From Myotis daubentonii (lineage: Eukaryota > Chordata > Mammalia > Chiroptera > Vespertilionidae): DNA of 64,000 nucleotides. Location of the stretch: NCBI RefSeq assembly GCF_963259705.1, contig NC_081846.1, forward strand, positions 58,640,205 through 58,704,204, written 5' to 3'. Positions 44,507 to 56,625 of the stretch are shown one piece after another. Below the pieces are notes generated by a model. That model saw only the letters and a list, made by a program, of their open reading frames with translations, was not told the origin of the DNA and did not search any database. A program made the translations under genes and the position numbers. Numbering within the stretch: the first letter of the stretch is position 1; the number at the start of each line of letters is the position of its first letter.

Positions 44507-46440
44507 TATAAATATAAAATAAGGACACCCTTATAATTTTCAACATTAGGTGATACAAATTGTATGTTAGTAGCCATGACAAACAAATGAAATGAGTTCA
44601 GCAAATTTTGTACAAGTCCAGTAGCCAATAACAAGCAATTAAAATAATAAAATACTAACTCAGCCCACTGGAAAGCAAGAATATAAAGAGAACTTCATAC
44701 ATTAATTTAAAATAAATAGATGTACACACAAGTGTATTATTTTTATTCTAATATATTACCACTTTAATCTTAAACTCAGACTGGAAAATTTGCAGCTAAA
44801 AGCATTCACCAAATGTCTATTAGGAAATATTTGATCTATTGCATAGAGTAAAGGATGATCAAGAATAGGAGTGCATTTATTCTCCTCATGGCTAAATCAA
44901 TAGGCAATAAATATAGCTGATTTTACATGCCATGTTGGAGATTTGTATGTTATTCACTTTTTATGCATGGGTTTACGTGGCCCTGGTTGTTGCAGACACT
45001 CACTCTGGCTAGAAAATGTTCAAGATGCCTTGGTGGTACCTCCCTCTACTCTACACCTGTGGGACCTTGATAGCCAGCCCTTCTTCCTGGGGCTAGGCCA
45101 GGCTCTTGACCCCTATCCAGTCCCTGGGGCCATGCCCTGCTCTGCTGATTGACAGCCTGCCTGGATCTCCTATCTGTCTCGGGTCTCCTGGTGCCTTGCT
45201 CTGTCCCTTCCCAGAGCAGGCTAGTTCCCAGCACTGGGAGTTCCAGAAGGGCCTGGCTTTTTCTACAGGGAGACACAGATGCCTGTTTCTTAAAAACCAT
45301 CTGCAAAACTGTTAGGAATAATGGAAAAAAATTAGAGCTTCATTTGTTAATGCAGCCCAATTTAATTTCCTTTAGTCAGAAAAAAATGGTTTAACTGTAA
45401 TGGTGACTTGAGCCTGGAGGGAGTGAAATAATAAAGTAGAAGTGATGGAAAAACAAATCCATCCTGCATAGAAATAAAGGAAATAGAGTCTTGGTTGAGA
45501 ATACTAAACACAGAACAAAAGAGGCTGTTCTAAGTGGAGGCAGTAAGGACAGTGTTTCACCATTTCTTCTTCTGAGGAAACTTATGGGTGGCTCCAATGG
45601 CACCTGCACTCTCAGTAGATTGCTTTGGTGTATCCAAGTCACATGACATCAGGGAACTTCTACACCCTAGGTTCAATGAAGATAGAGCAAAAGCGCTTTG
45701 TTTTTATGGAAGAAAGAATCTGAATTATGGTCAGCGAGATGGTTTAAGTTTTACTCCCAGGGACTTCCTCACGCATGTTTCTGAAGAATGCATTGTAGTT
45801 GTGAAGTTCCTAGACCCTGTCCAACTTCTGTGGGAGATTTTCAGCTGGTTGATCTGTGGATAGCTATGGACGTTTTTCCTTCATGGTACCACCACCCTAC
45901 AGTGAAGGTAACTGTAGGTATCCAGGTCCTATCTTTATTCATAGGGTTTTAAAGTGCCTTAGGTCAGGGAGTCAGGGTGTCTCTTACAGTAGATAAATCA
46001 GAGAGGAATGGACAGTGATGTCACTGCACAATCTATGGGTGGCCTGTTGGGTAATGACTCCCAGGAGGCTTTTTAGTGCTGTCAATGGAGCTACTTGATT
46101 CTTGGAGGTTGGGGGTCTCTTATCTCACCCTCTTACCTTCTTTGGCCCCTCCAATTCTCCTTTTACTCGGTGTATGGATTCCTTTGTCCAGCTTTCAGGT
46201 GTCAGAGGTCTTTGTCTTGGAATAATGGCTTGTGAAATTAATGACTAAGTATTTGTGGCCATTGCTTTATTGTTGAGTGAGTTAGATAAGGTCCCTGGGT
46301 TGAGGATCAAGAAAAAGCCACCAGGAATTTTATGTGCATGGGTAGAGGGAGAAGCCCATTGAAATCTCAAATTATCTTATTGTGTTTGGAAAACAGTAAA
46401 GCTTGTTCTTCACTGGTGTGTAGAGAGAAAAAAAAAATTT
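44507..46440. other. Unassigned sequence, locally GC-rich
   Basis: 44960-45290 is GC-richer than its surroundings, and several short frames overlap there without a recognised domain. A 91-codon plus frame (45588-45863) is also unrecognised. No transposon ends seen. Confidence 0.4.
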
Positions 46441-49400
46441 TTTTTAAAGAAGAAAACAAAAAAAAGAAAGAAAATGTTCAAGGCCAGGTAGACTCCTGAG
46501 TGTTATGAAATCGCTCGTGGGGCTGCCTTGCTGAGAAGCAGTTCAGTGGCAGTGCCTCGGCTCTGCCCTCAGTACTCAGCTTTGCATTCGGGAACCAAAA
46601 ATACTTTAACAAATACAAAAATCAGGTAACACTTGCAGGTAATTAAACTAAGAACAGGACTATGCCTCTTTAATATTGGACTTACATTTTACAAGATCAT
46701 ATGACAACTCACCCCAAACAACATTTGGTTTTTCCTCTGGCATAAAACGAAGTTTGAGAAAAGAGAACATGGGGTTGAACATGCCCTTTTCATGGTATTG
46801 TCCTAATTTTATTCCTTTAAAATGAAATAATAAGTTGTGTAAGTAATCAATTTCGTAGCTATTTTAAAAATTATCCGCATATATATTTCAACACTTCCAA
46901 CATCCCTACGGGACTTTTATTTCTGTTTTAATGGAGGATTTTGTTTCTTAGGAAAGCTAAGTAACTTGTCATATTCTTGGTTGACAACTAGAAGGCTCAT
47001 CTGGAATTAATGCCTGGGTTTTTCTGCCTCACTTTTCCAGCCCAGGTGCCTGGCTATCTCACTCCCAGCCCCTGCCAAGCACAGTGACGATTCCACCTCT
47101 CTGTTTCCCATGGACCTGTGGCTTCCTGACATCACAAGAATTAATTCACTTTTCTGCATTGAAAGGGCCTGTTTGAAGAAATCTGCTCCATTCCTGATTG
47201 GAAGGGCCTGGAGAAAGCCTAATCTTGAGTGACCTTTAGGACAATTCCCAGCCTTCAAACCAAGAGGCCCTTGAACCAGAAACCAGCGTGGGAAGTGTAC
47301 CTGAGCCTCAGCCATCAGTTTTACAAGCAGCCCACTCTCTTTTGGTGCCCTCCCCGGGCACCACCTGACACTCAGGGTCCCGGTGCAGAGAGACCCGGCG
47401 GCCAGGCCTTGGCAAAGCTGCAGAGGGATTAAAAAGTACCCTGCTGATGGCTTGAAAGTTTGTAAAGAAAGTACTGCACACAGACTTCCCATAGTATCAA
47501 AAGGAAAATTTATGCATTGCCTTTGAGTTCAACTTCTCCATTAAAGCTTTTTCCCTATAATCTAGGGAGTTCTTATCTTGGTGACTTATGATGTTATGGA
47601 GGGGCTCATGCATGGAAAATGTCAATAGAAATAGTAACTCTGGAAGGGAAGGGCCTCCTAATTAGTCCCCATTTAGATTTTATGATGGCTTTGAGATCTG
47701 CTCATCCTGACAGTGCGCACTGTGGTTACATATTGTTCTAGCCTGAGGGAACCATAGGAAAATCCAGATTTATTGTACCTATCATACCAGCATATTTCAT
47801 TTGCCATTATGAGCAGCCATCTCGCAATGATGCAGGAGTATTTATTACAGATTAAATTGTAGGACCTGGATGGTTTAGTGAGGTTCTTGAGGTATCATTT
47901 ATGTCATTAACTGGCTCATTATCAGATCTGCAAATCTCCATTCTTTTCTGAGCCTTCTGTTTGAGGCTTCCGGCTAGGGCAGCTTCTGAGCTTCTGGGCA
48001 GTATTTTGTGGTGCTGTGGGCATTAAGTTTAAATACGGACAAAGCAAATCGCATGCATCTCACTCGCCCCCTCCTTCCCGCCCACCCCCCCCCCCCCGCC
48101 GCCCCGCCCCGCCCCTGTTTTTTGTTTTGTGTTTTTTTTTTTTAACCTGATTTCCTGCAAGGTGGTGGCAAATGCCTTTTTAGTGCTATTTGCTAGGGTC
48201 AGGGTGGAAGGTTCTTATCCATCGGGCTGCTGGTGTGTATGGAGCACTATGGGGGTGGGGAGTGACTTTTGAGCTGCAGGATTGAGGGGATTTATTTTCA
48301 GAGGTGGCTAACGCTAATTAGGTTAGGAGTGCCTGGCTGCCTTCTGCGGACGCAGCCTCCAATTTTTTCTCTCTGATAAATAACCCCACGTTTGGAAACC
48401 AGGAAGGGAGAGGAGAGTGTGTGAAATTTAATTGTGGTTATTTAGGAAGTTAGCTGCGTTTCTGTGCTGATTATCTGCGGCAAGGGGGTTCAGTTTTCAT
48501 GTCCCGGTGCCTCTGGGACTGCGTTTTAATTCTACCTGGGAAGCTGAGCGAAGAGGATTCACTGATGGCCGATCATGATTTTTTTGTTTTAAGATAGTAG
48601 AATATTTTTGCCTGAAATATATGTGAGCATTTTCAGCAAGGAATACTCAGACCACAATGCGCCCCCCTCCCCCTCTTTTCCTCTGGTTTAGTTCTTTTAT
48701 TTGCATTTATTGTTTGACTCAAAGTAGAGGTTCTTTGTTGTTGATATTTGCCCTATTTTCTCTCCTATATTGCTTTTTCATAAAGCCCAGGCAATGGCAT
48801 TTAAGTTGCTGTGTTCTTTGGTATTAAAATACTCTCCATACAGGCACAAAAGTACCTATAGAAATGCTGAAATCAAATTCCTAGATTATCTTGGAGAGAA
48901 ATGCCTGGCGATTTAATTGTTGAGTATAATTAATTCACTGCATAGACAATAGTTGCTGGTAAAGGCACATTTTCACAAAAGAAAATTACAGGTAGAAACG
49001 ACTATGTTTAAAAGGGACTTGATATTATAGAACTGGATTTGCGGCAACAGAATTGGTTGATCATTAATATCTGCACAGATTTACCTTTATAAAATAATAC
49101 TTCCTTTTTTATTTATAGAGCCATATAAAATAATTTCATAAGGATTCTGGAGAAGGTATACAAAGTTTTACATCTGCAACTCTCCCTCTAGATTTAGAAA
49201 GGAACACATTTGAAATGCCCAGGCTAAACAGGACTGGATATTAGTGAATGTACAGCAGACGTTTCTTGCCACACACTGAATTACCCTCATTTAGCACGTG
49301 AGCGGTACCCAGTCTCCTGAACAGCTGCTGAGCAGCTACTTCTTTTAATCAGTTATATCAGAGGGGGCTGCAGAAAGCTTCGCATTTGTACTTGTTGCTG

Positions 49401-52400
49401 GCAAGTTAGAGTTAATGAAGCAATGTGGAAAGGTCAGAAGGCGTCATTTTACTTTTTGCCACCAAGCAAGATAATTTGGAGGCTTGATAACGATGCCACT
49501 GCCTCGTGTTGTAGCAAGAACGAACTGCCCAGCTCTGAAGAGAGCCTGTCACTTTTCCTAAGCATGATTTGATAACAAGGATTATATAATTTCTAGTTTA
49601 TCTTCTCCATATTCAGTTTCTTTCCCACAGATTGTCTTGAGACATAAAGAGATTTTAGGACAAATAATGTGCAGTAATTATTTGTCAGCCATCTGTAACA
49701 TGCAAAGCAAAATTAATTTACCTATAAGAAGTTTATTTTTTAAGTCTTATTATTGTAAGTTTAAATAATTCATAATTATTTTTAATTTATTTCTCATAGG
49801 TAATGTGAAATTATATAACTTTTTGTAAAAAAAAAAAAAATTAGGTTTTAGCCTAAGTTCCTTATACCTGAATCTCCCACCCACTCCTTTAAATTAAGAA
49901 CTCTCCCTGGTAAACAGAACTTAGGGGAATATGCAAAATTTATTTCTTTATTACCACTTATTTTTGTTCTGGTTCTCTTAACAATGCTCTTGTTATTTAT
50001 TTTCAATTCAACCCTGTGATGAGAGTTGAGTGATGGAACTGGAATAAAGAGCAGATAATAAATTACCCTTAAAATAGCATAAACACTGATATTTAAGAAT
50101 CATTTTTCATTAAATGCTTAATGACATTATCTCATATCTAAGTTAATTTTAAAGACTCCCTGTTTTTAAACAAGTGTAGTATTTAAGGGCCACATCCACG
50201 AACACAACTGCTTGTTATATTGTTTATATAGTCCCTTGATAGGTGTGTTAGAGGATTATAATACATGTATGTATATATGTATGTGCATGTGTAACACTGT
50301 ACCTGAGTGGAGAGCCAATTAAGCAGAACTTAGCACTAAATGAGTCATCTCTCATATTCGCTGTATACTACAGGCACTCTTGAATAAATAAAATCTGTGC
50401 TGCTATAAATAGGCTGCTTGAAATAAGAGATTCTTATTTGAAGCTTCTTTGTAATGCTCCTCTCACCAATCTTATTGCTTGGTCTTTTGCATTATAGTCT
50501 TAATATTGAGGTTGCTCATTAATCTCCATCCTTTTTGAGGTTAGTCTAGGCTGTTCTTGTAGCTGTAGTACTCACTGGGTTGCTGTAGGAACAAGAGATC
50601 CGAGTAAATATGCTTATGAAGAAGAAATGACTACTAATTAAATGTGAATAGCATTTATAAATTGCCTAGTTCTCACAAAATGTAGAACATAATAAGCTTT
50701 GATGTACTTCATTAGCAAAAGACACCTATATTTTTAAAATATATACTAGTAGAGAAAACCAAATTTTAATGCAAAAATGATCTTTACGTGGTTCTGCTTT
50801 TTCTGCCGACTATAAATCCTGTCATTTGATGCAGATATCTTTTCACTGCATTTACATGGCAGAGGAAGACATTTGCTTGGCCTGTGAAAGTGCTGGAAAC
50901 CTTTACTATTCCCTCACCGAAGTATAATTCCTTTTTTATTGTTGGAAGTATAGCCTTTACCTATTGCATTTTAGACAAAAAGAACCTGGCTTATAGCATC
51001 CACCTCAAATCTAGGTAGGTAATATTTTCGCATCACAAAGCGCACAGGTCTTTTGTGCATATTGCCCAGGAAAATACACACTTTGGTGTGAATCTACAAA
51101 GCAAGCTGCAGTGACTGGTAGCTTCAGTTTTGCTTTGTTTAGTGCTGAAAAGCACCTCTCACCCTTTTCAAGATGTTAAGTCCCTAACTTCATTATCATT
51201 CTGGATGTCACACAGATGACCTAATCAGGTTTCCCCCTTTGATTCTGCAATCCAGTACCGTCGTCTTCGCTAACATTTTATCTTTTCATTTGGGGGACTG
51301 AGAGTTTGGGATTGACTTCTTTCTAAACAATTGATAAATAACGGGTCCACAGCACTCCAGTATGAGATGATTATTGCAAGCCCTATCTACAATTCCAGGA
51401 CAGGCAAGCCATTAAGTTAAATGGGCCGTGGGCATAGTTATGTTAACTTCTAGGTTAACAGAGGGAACTATTGCAGTTTGATTATTGTTTTCTCTCCTCA
51501 GAAATACTACCCAAATCACTGGCTGACAGGATAGCCAGGAAAAATAAATTTCAGAGGTGTTTTTTTTTTTAAATGTCTTGGCTGACCTGCATTATATTTT
51601 CCTTTATTTAACATACATTTATTTATGTTTATATATTTAACAAAAGACAATGCATGGCCTCGTGGCCTTCTTTAATCGGAGCAAGAGGTGCTGTGTCACA
51701 AGGAGAAGCCTGGGTGACAGTGAAAGAGTTTTCGTTTCCTTTACCTGCATAGAGATCAATCCTGGGGCTCACCAGATCTGAGCATGAGCAGTTGGCTCAA
51801 GGCAGGGCAGTAGGAGTGCAGCGGCTTGCTCTGTGGGTGTGATTAGACCCACTTTCTCTTTTTATCCATTTTCAGCCAAGCATTTGTTGCCATGCTCTGT
51901 GCCAAGCGGAGACGAGTGACAGAGATGTGTTGTTTATTTTCTGGACCAGTCTTAGTTCTTGAAGTGACTAACCTCTAACTTTTCATATCTGTTCTAGAGA
52001 AACAAAACTGAGTGGGATGAGAGTTAACATTTATTAGATACTAGACCTATGCTGTTGCTGATGAATGCTGTTTTTGGTATAGTATTTTGCCTGGATTTAA
52101 TTTAAAGTATTATAATTTAATAATGTCTGGTGAATAAATTATAGGCATTGTGTAGGCCTTCAGTAAATAAATGTTAAGTTTAACTGGATAACAACCGCTA
52201 AAAATCATCAACCTTTGAGTAAAATTTGAATCTTAATTTTCTGAATTAATTTTTCCTTTTAATTGCTGTAGGAAAAAATCTAAATTTTAGTTACATTATT
52301 AAGTTATGATGAATTGGCAGGATTGATTGAAAGGTGATTCTGCTCATTCAGTAAACCATGGTGCTTTTTTCTGTTCTTGTTGCTAGTTTTGGGTTTATTT

Positions 52401-52560
52401 GTTGTTGTTGTTGTTTAACTTAAAAGAAGGGACATTGCCTAAGTGTACTAGTTAGATTCTTAATAATCGTTGATACCCATCTATTTCAGAACTATCATTT
52501 TATTCTGGTTCTGATGTTCAGAATCTTTGCAATTCTATGTGTGACTTTGTATAAATCATA
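46441..52560. other. Longest repeat-poor block; candidate conserved regulatory DNA
   Basis: About 6.1 kb with no recognised SINE, Helitron, L1, LTR or L2, while the rest of the window has one every 1-2 kb. Composition is mixed, with many TAATTA, GATAA and CAATTA-type motifs, for example 48290-48420, 48770-49060, 49200-49520 and 50900-51560. The longest non-repeat reading frame in the window (47007-47492, 161 codons, minus) has no recognisable domain and is probably chance. Tracts of T or A lie near 48131, 49827 and 51560. Function is inferred only from the absence of insertions. Confidence 0.4.
48068..48143. repeat. C-rich tract with GC-box-like units, then T-rich tract
   Basis: A run of about 13 C, then CCGCCGCCCCGCCCCGCCCC (three overlapping Sp1/KLF-type GC boxes on the minus strand), then TTTTTTGTTTTGTG and a T12 run. 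It is the most GC-rich point of the repeat-poor block. It could be a simple repeat, or a GC-box cluster. No TATA box or gene start is recognised beside it. Confidence 0.6.
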
Positions 52561-52561
52561 A

Positions 52562-53035
52562 TAATTTTCATTGAGCACTTGCTATATAACAGGAGCTATG
52601 CAAAACATTTGATGTGCTTTATCATTTTTAATCTTTATACAACCCTGTAAGAGAGTATAATTACTGCCTCATTTTTATTTTTTATATATATTTTATTGAT
52701 TTTTTACAGAGATGAAGGGAAAGGGATAGAGAGTCAGAAACATCAATGGGAGAGAAACATTGATCAGCTGCTTCCTGCACACCTCCTACTGGGGATGTAC
52801 CCGCAACCAAGGTACATGCCCTTGACCGGAATCGAATCTGGGACCCTTCAGTCCGCAGGCCAATGCTCTATCCACCAAGCCAAACCGTTTGGCATACTGC
52901 CTCATTTTTATATGAGGAAGATGAAGTTCAAGAGATTAAGGATTTTTCTCAAGATATAAGTGATAGAGCCAGGATTTAAACCTTAGTCAGCAAAATTCCA
53001 GTCTCAAGCTTTTATCACACTGATTGTCATCTTGT
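52562..53035 (-). mobile_element. MIR SINE split by a Ves SINE
   Basis: The left part has CATTGAGCACTTGCTATATAACAGG, shortened here, and CTTTATACAACCCTGTAAG. The right part has TATGAGGAAGATGAAG, GTGATAGAGCCAGGATTTAAACC, shortened, and CTTTTATCACACTG. Together they form the MIR reverse complement. Confidence 0.9.
52679..52894 (-). mobile_element. Ves SINE with 17-bp target duplication
   Basis: Full-length minus-strand copy ending in CAAGCCAAACCG, with the box B complement GGAATCGAATC. A perfect 17-bp duplication TACTGCCTCATTTTTAT lies at 52662-52678 and 52895-52911. It inserted into a MIR. The 87-codon plus frame across it is a SINE shadow. Confidence 0.96.
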
Positions 53036-53039
53036 AAAA

Positions 53040-53330
53040 CTTAATAACAAGGAACCTCATTTAAAATGAAACCAGGAGGCCAAAAGGGTGGGACTCTCAT
53101 GCCCCACTTTCATTTTGGACCCCAACAGTAAGAGTTTTTTGTTTCTGATAACTCTCCCAACATCCTCTTCTCAATAAAATAATCTCCTTTACTTTGTCTC
53201 TCAAGACTTGCATGTGGTTCTCCATTAGATCCTTTGTTCCCAACTGCAATTCTTTGTTGTTACTGAATAAACTCATTTGTTGGAGAAATATCTGGTTGTC
53301 TATTTGTTGAAGGGCAGCAATCTTAACTTC
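53040..53330 (+). mobile_element. Possible old LTR remnant
   Basis: CCAGGAGGCCAAAAGGGTGG, TTGTTCCCAACTGCAATTC, then GAATAAACTCATTTG and GAAATATCTGGTTGTC resemble the 3' half of an old mammalian LTR, with an AATAAA signal near 53267. No ends are defined. Confidence 0.4.
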
Positions 53331-54245
53331 ATTTTCTTTTGTAATGTTTTACTGCAAAAGTTCATTCTTTGCTCACATATGCTTTATGGCCACTCTGTAC
53401 TTCTTTCTTTAGCTACTGTTTATATATAATGACCATAATTCTCTATTTTTCAACTGCTATAGAAATAAACCTTGGAAAAAATGGAAACCCTTGGAAACCC
53501 TTACAAAGTATGGTGTAATTATTAATCCCCTGTTCTACTTTATAACCACTTTTCCATTTGTATGCCTTGAGCAAACTGGAATCCTTGTGTTTTTAGAATC
53601 AGTTTGCCATTCACCTAGAATTCATATCTTCTTTTAAAGTTTATGAAGTTATCTTTTTGACAGTATTTCAGAAGATAAAATTATTCATATAAAGGCTGTG
53701 GTTGTCCCAAAAGATGGATTTTTGTATTAAATAAAATATTGATTCTTAAATCTATCTGGGGATTAAATTATTGATTTGGATTAAAAACAAACATCAACAC
53801 TTCCATAATTTTATTACATCTGAGGTTCCATTTCTCACTTAGAAAAATCAAGTTAATCTCTTAGAAATGCCTTCTGCAGGATCCCTTCGCATTTACTGAA
53901 GTCAAAGCGTGTGACACTTTTGGAGTTGTAGTGACTCTTATCTCTAAGCACCACAAAGCACCATAAGTAGATTGTGCTGCTGCTCTCCTCATTGTCTGAT
54001 TATCCCAGCCTTGCATCAGAAGAATAACATTTTAAGACTGGACTGTAGCCAACTTAAGACACAAAACTGAGGAATTAATTTTAGAGGATATTTATGTTCC
54101 AAAATAGTAGTTAAGGGTTGTTTTTTTTTTTTACTGAATTTAACAAACTGTAATTTTTTTATTTCTTATGTGAAAATAAAATATTTATGTCAGAAAACCA
54201 AATGCATTTATTGAGTTCCTTTTTATCAGGAAAGGAGATGCTAGT
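53331..54245. other. Unassigned AT-rich sequence
   Basis: No recognised feature except a T run near 54121-54132. Confidence 0.5.
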
Positions 54246-54249
54246 GTGC

Positions 54250-54440
54250 AGAGGACTATGTCCTCACTGCTGCTCCACCTCCTTCCAGCCATGTGACTTT
54301 AGGTAAGTCACATCCCTTTGTCAGTTTCCTCCACATTTAAAGGTAGGTTTTAGATCTATTCTGATTACTATCCAATGTTCTCACAACGATCACATGATAT
54401 AATATGAGAAAGTTTTTAGAGACTTATGAAGCAATATATA
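54250..54440 (+). mobile_element. MIR SINE remnant
   Basis: CAGCCATGTGACTTTAGGTAAG, shortened here, then TGTCAGTTTCCTCCACATTTAA, shortened, and a decayed tail; MIR order on the plus strand. Confidence 0.65.
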
Positions 54441-54764
54441 AATGAATATAAGATCTTATTAGCTGAGTTTTTAAAAAATCTTTCTCACATGAGCTAAACT
54501 CTGCTAATCTTTTTTCCAATTCTCAAAGCATGTCCCTAGTAACAAAAGACAAGTTTTATTAGGATGTAATATTTTTATTTTATGGGAGCATGACCGTACC
54601 ATTGAATTTTCCACAGCTTCACTTTTCACCTCTTGGCGTAGATGGGTTCAATAAACCACATACCTATTTAAGGGAAAATTAATAAATGACTATCGATGAC
54701 AAAGTGCAATAGTTTAGGATTATATTATCTGACTATGTGATAATTATAAGGTACTAATAAGTAA

Positions 54765-54940
54765 TAGAAAACATTTATTAAAGGCTGACTCTTCTAGGCA
54801 TTTTGTTATGTAATGAATTTACTGTTTAAACCTCACAAGGACTCTGTCACTATTATTATTTCCAGTTTTACAGGTCTGAAATTTGAACTCACATCTGATT
54901 TCAAAGCCTTTGGGTTTTTTGTTTGGTCTTAATCACTTTT
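54765..54940 (-). mobile_element. MIR SINE remnant
   Basis: ACATTTATTAAAGGCTGACTC, shortened here, AAACCTCACAAGGACTCTGTC, shortened, TTTCCAGTTTTACAG and CTGAAATTTGAACTCACATC follow the MIR reverse complement. Confidence 0.7.
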
Positions 54941-54941
54941 C

Positions 54942-55030
54942 AAATATTTTTAAAAATATATTTTTATTGATTTCAGAGAGGAAGGAAGAGAGAGGTAGAA
55001 ACATCAATGATGACAGAGAATCATTGATTG
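54942..55030 (-). mobile_element. Ves SINE, tail half only
   Basis: TTTTTATTGATTTCAGAGAG through AATCATTGATTGGCTGCTTCC is the 3' half of Ves; the tRNA-like head is missing and the sequence switches into an older repeat at about 55030. No clean target duplication. Confidence 0.85.
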
Positions 55031-55260
55031 GCTGCTTCCTGGAGTTTACATTCTAGTGGGAGGAGACAGACAAATGAATAAACATGTAATAACTATAATG
55101 GCTATTAGTGCTATGGGGAAAATTAAGGTAAGAAAGTAGATGAGGAAATGTAATTTCAAATAGAAATATTAGGGAAGATTTCAGTAGGAAAGTAGCATAT
55201 GAGCAAATACATAAGGGAGGAGAGATAGCTAGCCTTAGGAGGAGTCAGTAGTTTCAAATA
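55031..55260 (+). mobile_element. Old L2/MIR-class repeat remnant
   Basis: GGAGTTTACATTCTAGTGGG, GACAGACAAATGAATAAACA and TTAGTGCTATGGGG are in the same order as the remnant at 40755-40990. The family is uncertain. Confidence 0.5.
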
Positions 55261-55344
55261 TTGACCAGCAGTGGAAAAATAGAGATTTTTGTTTCAAATA
55301 CATTACATATAACTATAAAATTTCATAAAAGTGAAGCAATAGTT

Positions 55345-55500
55345 CACTTGCTAATTGTTTTTTATTGGGGATCTGCTGTGTTCCAGGCACTTTGCTAGCA
55401 CAGAGAATGCATTTTCTCAGAGGATTTATAATAGTTTCTATTAAACTTAGTCTCATTTTGTAGGTCAAGGAACATTACCTGTCTAAACCAGACTGTGGTG
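55345..55500 (-). mobile_element. MIR SINE fragment
   Basis: TTATTGGGGATCTGCTGTGTT, shortened here, CCAGGCACTTTGCTAGC, and CTCATTTTGTAGGTCAAGG match the MIR reverse complement. Confidence 0.6.
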
Positions 55501-55582
55501 CTTCCATTCACAGTACTTTCTTGTCCCTGGGATGGATTGAACATAGGGCTGATTCCTAGAGTCTGGAGCTGCAAAAGGGTTC

Positions 55583-55895
55583 TCACCTCTTCCCTTCCCT
55601 TCCCTTCCCTTCCCTTCCCTTCCCTTCCCTTCCCTTCCCTTCCCTTCCCTTCCTTTCCCTTCCCTTCCCTTCCCTTCCCTTCCCTTCCCTTCCCTTCCCT
55701 TCCCTTCCCTTCCCTTCCCTTCCCTTCCCTTCTCCTCCCCTCCCCTCCCCTCCCCTCCCCTGCCCTCCTCTCCTCTCCTCTCCTCTCCTCTCCTCTCCTC
55801 TCCTCTCCTCTCCTCTCCTCTCTTCTCTTCTCTTCTCTTCTCTTCTCTTCTCTTCTCTTCTCTTCTCTTCTCTTCTCTTCTCTTCTTCTCTTCTC
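55583..55895. repeat. Pentanucleotide pyrimidine tract in four unit blocks
   Basis: A run of about 310 pyrimidines broken by a single G (55762). In order: TCCCT x about 28 (55591-55730, one unit TCCTT), CCCCT (about 55731-55765), TCCTC (about 55766-55820), TCTTC (55821-about 55885). Frames of 121-171 codons on both strands (Arg/Glu/Gly or Ser/Pro/Phe runs) are products of the tract. Confidence 0.98.
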
Positions 55896-56379
55896 CCCTG
55901 TGTCAGACACCCAATATTTTTAATGAATGAATACCTGAATAAAACCATATTTAACTAACAAATAAAATGCATTATAATAAAAATGCATTTTTAAAAATTG
56001 AATAGAATCCTATCTCAACCTGACCCTTCTACTTACAGAACTTACACTCAGCAACTCAGGGTCCACAAACACGTACTTTCCTGTCTGTGTTATCTCCCAA
56101 TGGTCAAGTTTAGGCAAAAGTCTTGAATATGCTGATGAGTAACCATTTCTTCACCTTAAATTATATTTAGTTTAAATTTCTGAATAATGATTGATGTTCC
56201 TAATAATAAATATTATCTGTGCTTCTACATCTTGCTTTCAAATGTCTTAGATTAAGAGAATAAAACACAGTAATGGGCTTTATTTTCACTTGTGTTTGCC
56301 CCAAGCATTTACTGTTTCATTATGATTTTATAATTAAGGTAAATTTTATATATATATTCATAAAATACTTACATAAGAT
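55896..56379. other. Unassigned AT-rich sequence
   Basis: No recognised feature. Confidence 0.5.
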
Positions 56380-56395
56380 AAAAATATTTCCATGT

Positions 56396-56609
56396 GCCGG
56401 AGCCGATTTGGCTCAGTGGATAGAGCGTCAGCCTGCTGACTGAAGGGTCCCAGGTTCGATTCCTGTCAAGGGCATGTACCTCGGTTGCGGGCACATCCCC
56501 AGTAGGAGATGTTCAGGAGGCAGCTGATTGATGTTTCTCTCTCATCGATGCTTCTAACTCTCTATCTCTCTCCCTTCCTCTCTGTAAAAAGTCAATAAAA
56601 TATATTAAA
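56396..56609 (+). mobile_element. Ves SINE, intact and young-looking
   Basis: Full tRNA-like head with box A TGGCTCAGTGG (56409-56419) and a consensus box B GGTTCGATTCC (56453-56463), so the pol III promoter looks functional. The A-rich tail follows GTCAATAAAATATATT. A perfect 16-bp duplication AAAAATATTTCCATGT lies at 56380-56395 and 56610-56625. Confidence 0.97.
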
Positions 56610-56625
56610 AAAAATATTTCCATGT

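Noticed and set aside
45588..45863. 91-codon frame as a gene or retrocopy
   Set aside because: No recognised domain, poly(A) tail, target duplication or splice-derived structure.
47344..47362. Small hairpin GGTGCCC-TCCCC-GGGCACC as a terminator or regulatory RNA
   Set aside because: Arms of only 7 bp in a GC-rich stretch are expected by chance; no transcript is evident.
55395..55948. Long reading frames of 121-171 codons on both strands (Arg/Glu or Ser/Pro/Phe rich)
   Set aside because: They are translations of a pentanucleotide repeat with no stop-forming unit. All frames and both strands stay open for the same reason.
56396..56470. Possible tRNA gene (box A and box B present)
   Set aside because: It is the tRNA-like head of a Ves SINE; the SINE body, tail and target duplication follow.
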